Part shown: positions 45,769-46,254 of the stretch, piece by piece | Numbering within the stretch: position 1 is the first letter of the stretch | Layout of the letters: each line of letters begins with the position of its first letter | Assembly: GCA_016124515.1 (NCBI GenBank) | Contig: WGNN01000109.1 | Coordinates: forward strand, 1-46,254 | Reading direction: 5' to 3' | Length of the DNA stretch: 46,254 nt | Source of the DNA: a bacterium | GTDB taxonomy: Bacteria; Bacteroidota; Bacteroidia; CAILMK01; JACPUW01 | The notes under the pieces: model-generated | Told to the model about the DNA's origin: nothing | Seen by the model: the letters and a program-made list of their open reading frames with translations, nothing else | Databases searched by the model: none | Translations under genes and position numbers: made by a program

Positions 45769-46254
45769 ATGGCTCTGCAAGCCGTTTTTACGTACATGAA
45801 AGCAATTGATAAATACAGCCAACTATTAGCCGATGTGATAGCAGGATTTGATTTGCCTAAACAACCTGCAAATCTTTATGAGTCAATAGAATACATTTTG
45901 AGTTTGGGTGGCAAAAGGTTGCGCCCCATCATGGTGTTGATGGCTGCCGATGTATGTGGCGGAGTGAATGAAGCCGCAAAAAAAATGGCCCTTGTGGTTG
46001 AGTTATTCCATAATTTTAGTTTGATGCACGACGATATTATGGACCATGCCGACTTGCGTAGAGGAAAGCCATCGGTACATAAAAAATGGGACGAAGCCAC
46101 GGCTATTTTAGGAGGCGATGCCCTGTTGGTAAAAACCTACCAATTGCTCATGGAAATTGAAGCGCCATTTCGTGATGATTTGATGCATATTTATAATAAA
46201 ACGGCACTTGAAGTTTGCGAAGGGCAGCAAATGGATATGAATTTTGAACGCGAG
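45769..46254 (+). CDS. Polyprenyl diphosphate synthase (3' end outside window)
   Basis: The ATG at 45769 opens a frame of 162 codons that runs off the window; ATG at 45796 is an alternative start. Trans-prenyltransferase motifs are clear: LSLGGKRLRPIMVLMA (the G-K-R pyrophosphate-binding region), SLMHDDIMDHADLRRGKPSVHKKW with the first Asp-rich motif DDIMD, AILGGDALLVKTYQLL, and the EVCEGQQMDMNF segment after it. The enzyme condenses isopentenyl diphosphate onto allylic diphosphates. The chain length (menaquinone side chain is likely) cannot be read from the visible part. The gene lies 18 bp after the ABC permease gene. Confidence 0.93.
   Translation, partial: MALQAVFTYMKAIDKYSQLLADVIAGFDLPKQPANLYESIEYILSLGGKRLRPIMVLMAADVCGGVNEAAKKMALVVELFHNFSLMHDDIMDHADLRRGKPSVHKKWDEATAILGGDALLVKTYQLLMEIEAPFRDDLMHIYNKTALEVCEGQQMDMNFERE

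Overview
This 46-kb window comes from a Bacteroidota chromosome. The evidence is the gene content (ExbB/ExbD/ExbD cluster, SurA/PpiC/MoxR cluster, heme-type TonB receptor), several TAnnTTTG promoter boxes, frequent TTG/GTG starts without strong ribosome binding sites, and intergenic repeats of the kind seen in this phylum. No closer placement is possible from the sequence alone. No insertion sequence, prophage or CRISPR array was found.

Region 1 (1-16.7 kb) is a surface-polysaccharide locus in two parts. The AT-rich first part (1-6135) encodes two ATP-grasp proteins, a PglC-like initiating sugar transferase, a PglE-like aminotransferase, an MBOAT O-acyltransferase and an SGNH-like partner. 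The second part (6132-16687) has a clearly higher GC content. It encodes the three enzymes that make UDP-2,3-diacetamido-2,3-dideoxyglucuronate (WlbA/WbpB, WlbC/WbpE and WlbB/WbpD types), three GT4-type glycosyltransferases, a WbpL-like polyprenyl-phosphate transferase and a WbpM/PglF-like 4,6-dehydratase. The Wlb genes are separated by 430-480 bp spacers packed with short repeats. One repeat type is an array of tiny DNA hairpins whose stems vary in a compensating way.

Region 2 (16.7-33.2 kb) is mostly envelope housekeeping: tRNA-His, an AlbA_2-domain protein, three consecutive PpiC/SurA-type proteins with a MoxR ATPase, a kinase-fold protein with altered catalytic residues, TatD, tRNA-Ser(GGA), an ExbB/ExbD/ExbD cluster, a DUF4386-like lipoprotein, a TonB-dependent heme-type receptor with a small exported partner, and an additional ExbD.

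Region 3 (33.3-40.0 kb) is the most interesting. It holds an RNA ligase (RtcB), a DUF2200 gene, a Nudix hydrolase, a small membrane protein, and a Ro60-like DUF2828/vWA protein. The last is divergent from an unusual fusion of a WYL transcription factor with a phytanoyl-CoA-dioxygenase-like Fe(II)/2-oxoglutarate domain. The rtcB/DUF2200 and DUF2828/WYL-PhyH divergent promoter regions carry nearly the same 18-bp sequence (16 of 18 identical: GTGCGCAG-NN-TATTTGCG). This suggests one regulon: an RNA-repair or RNA-quality module controlled by a WYL-dioxygenase in place of the RtcR/sigma-54 regulator known from Proteobacteria.

Region 4 (40.0-46.3 kb) holds a small HTH gene divergent from a small unknown gene, tRNA-Ser(GCT), a dipeptide/oligopeptide ABC importer (lipoprotein plus two permeases with large lineage-specific insertions, no ATPase in the window), and the start of a polyprenyl diphosphate synthase gene that runs off the end.
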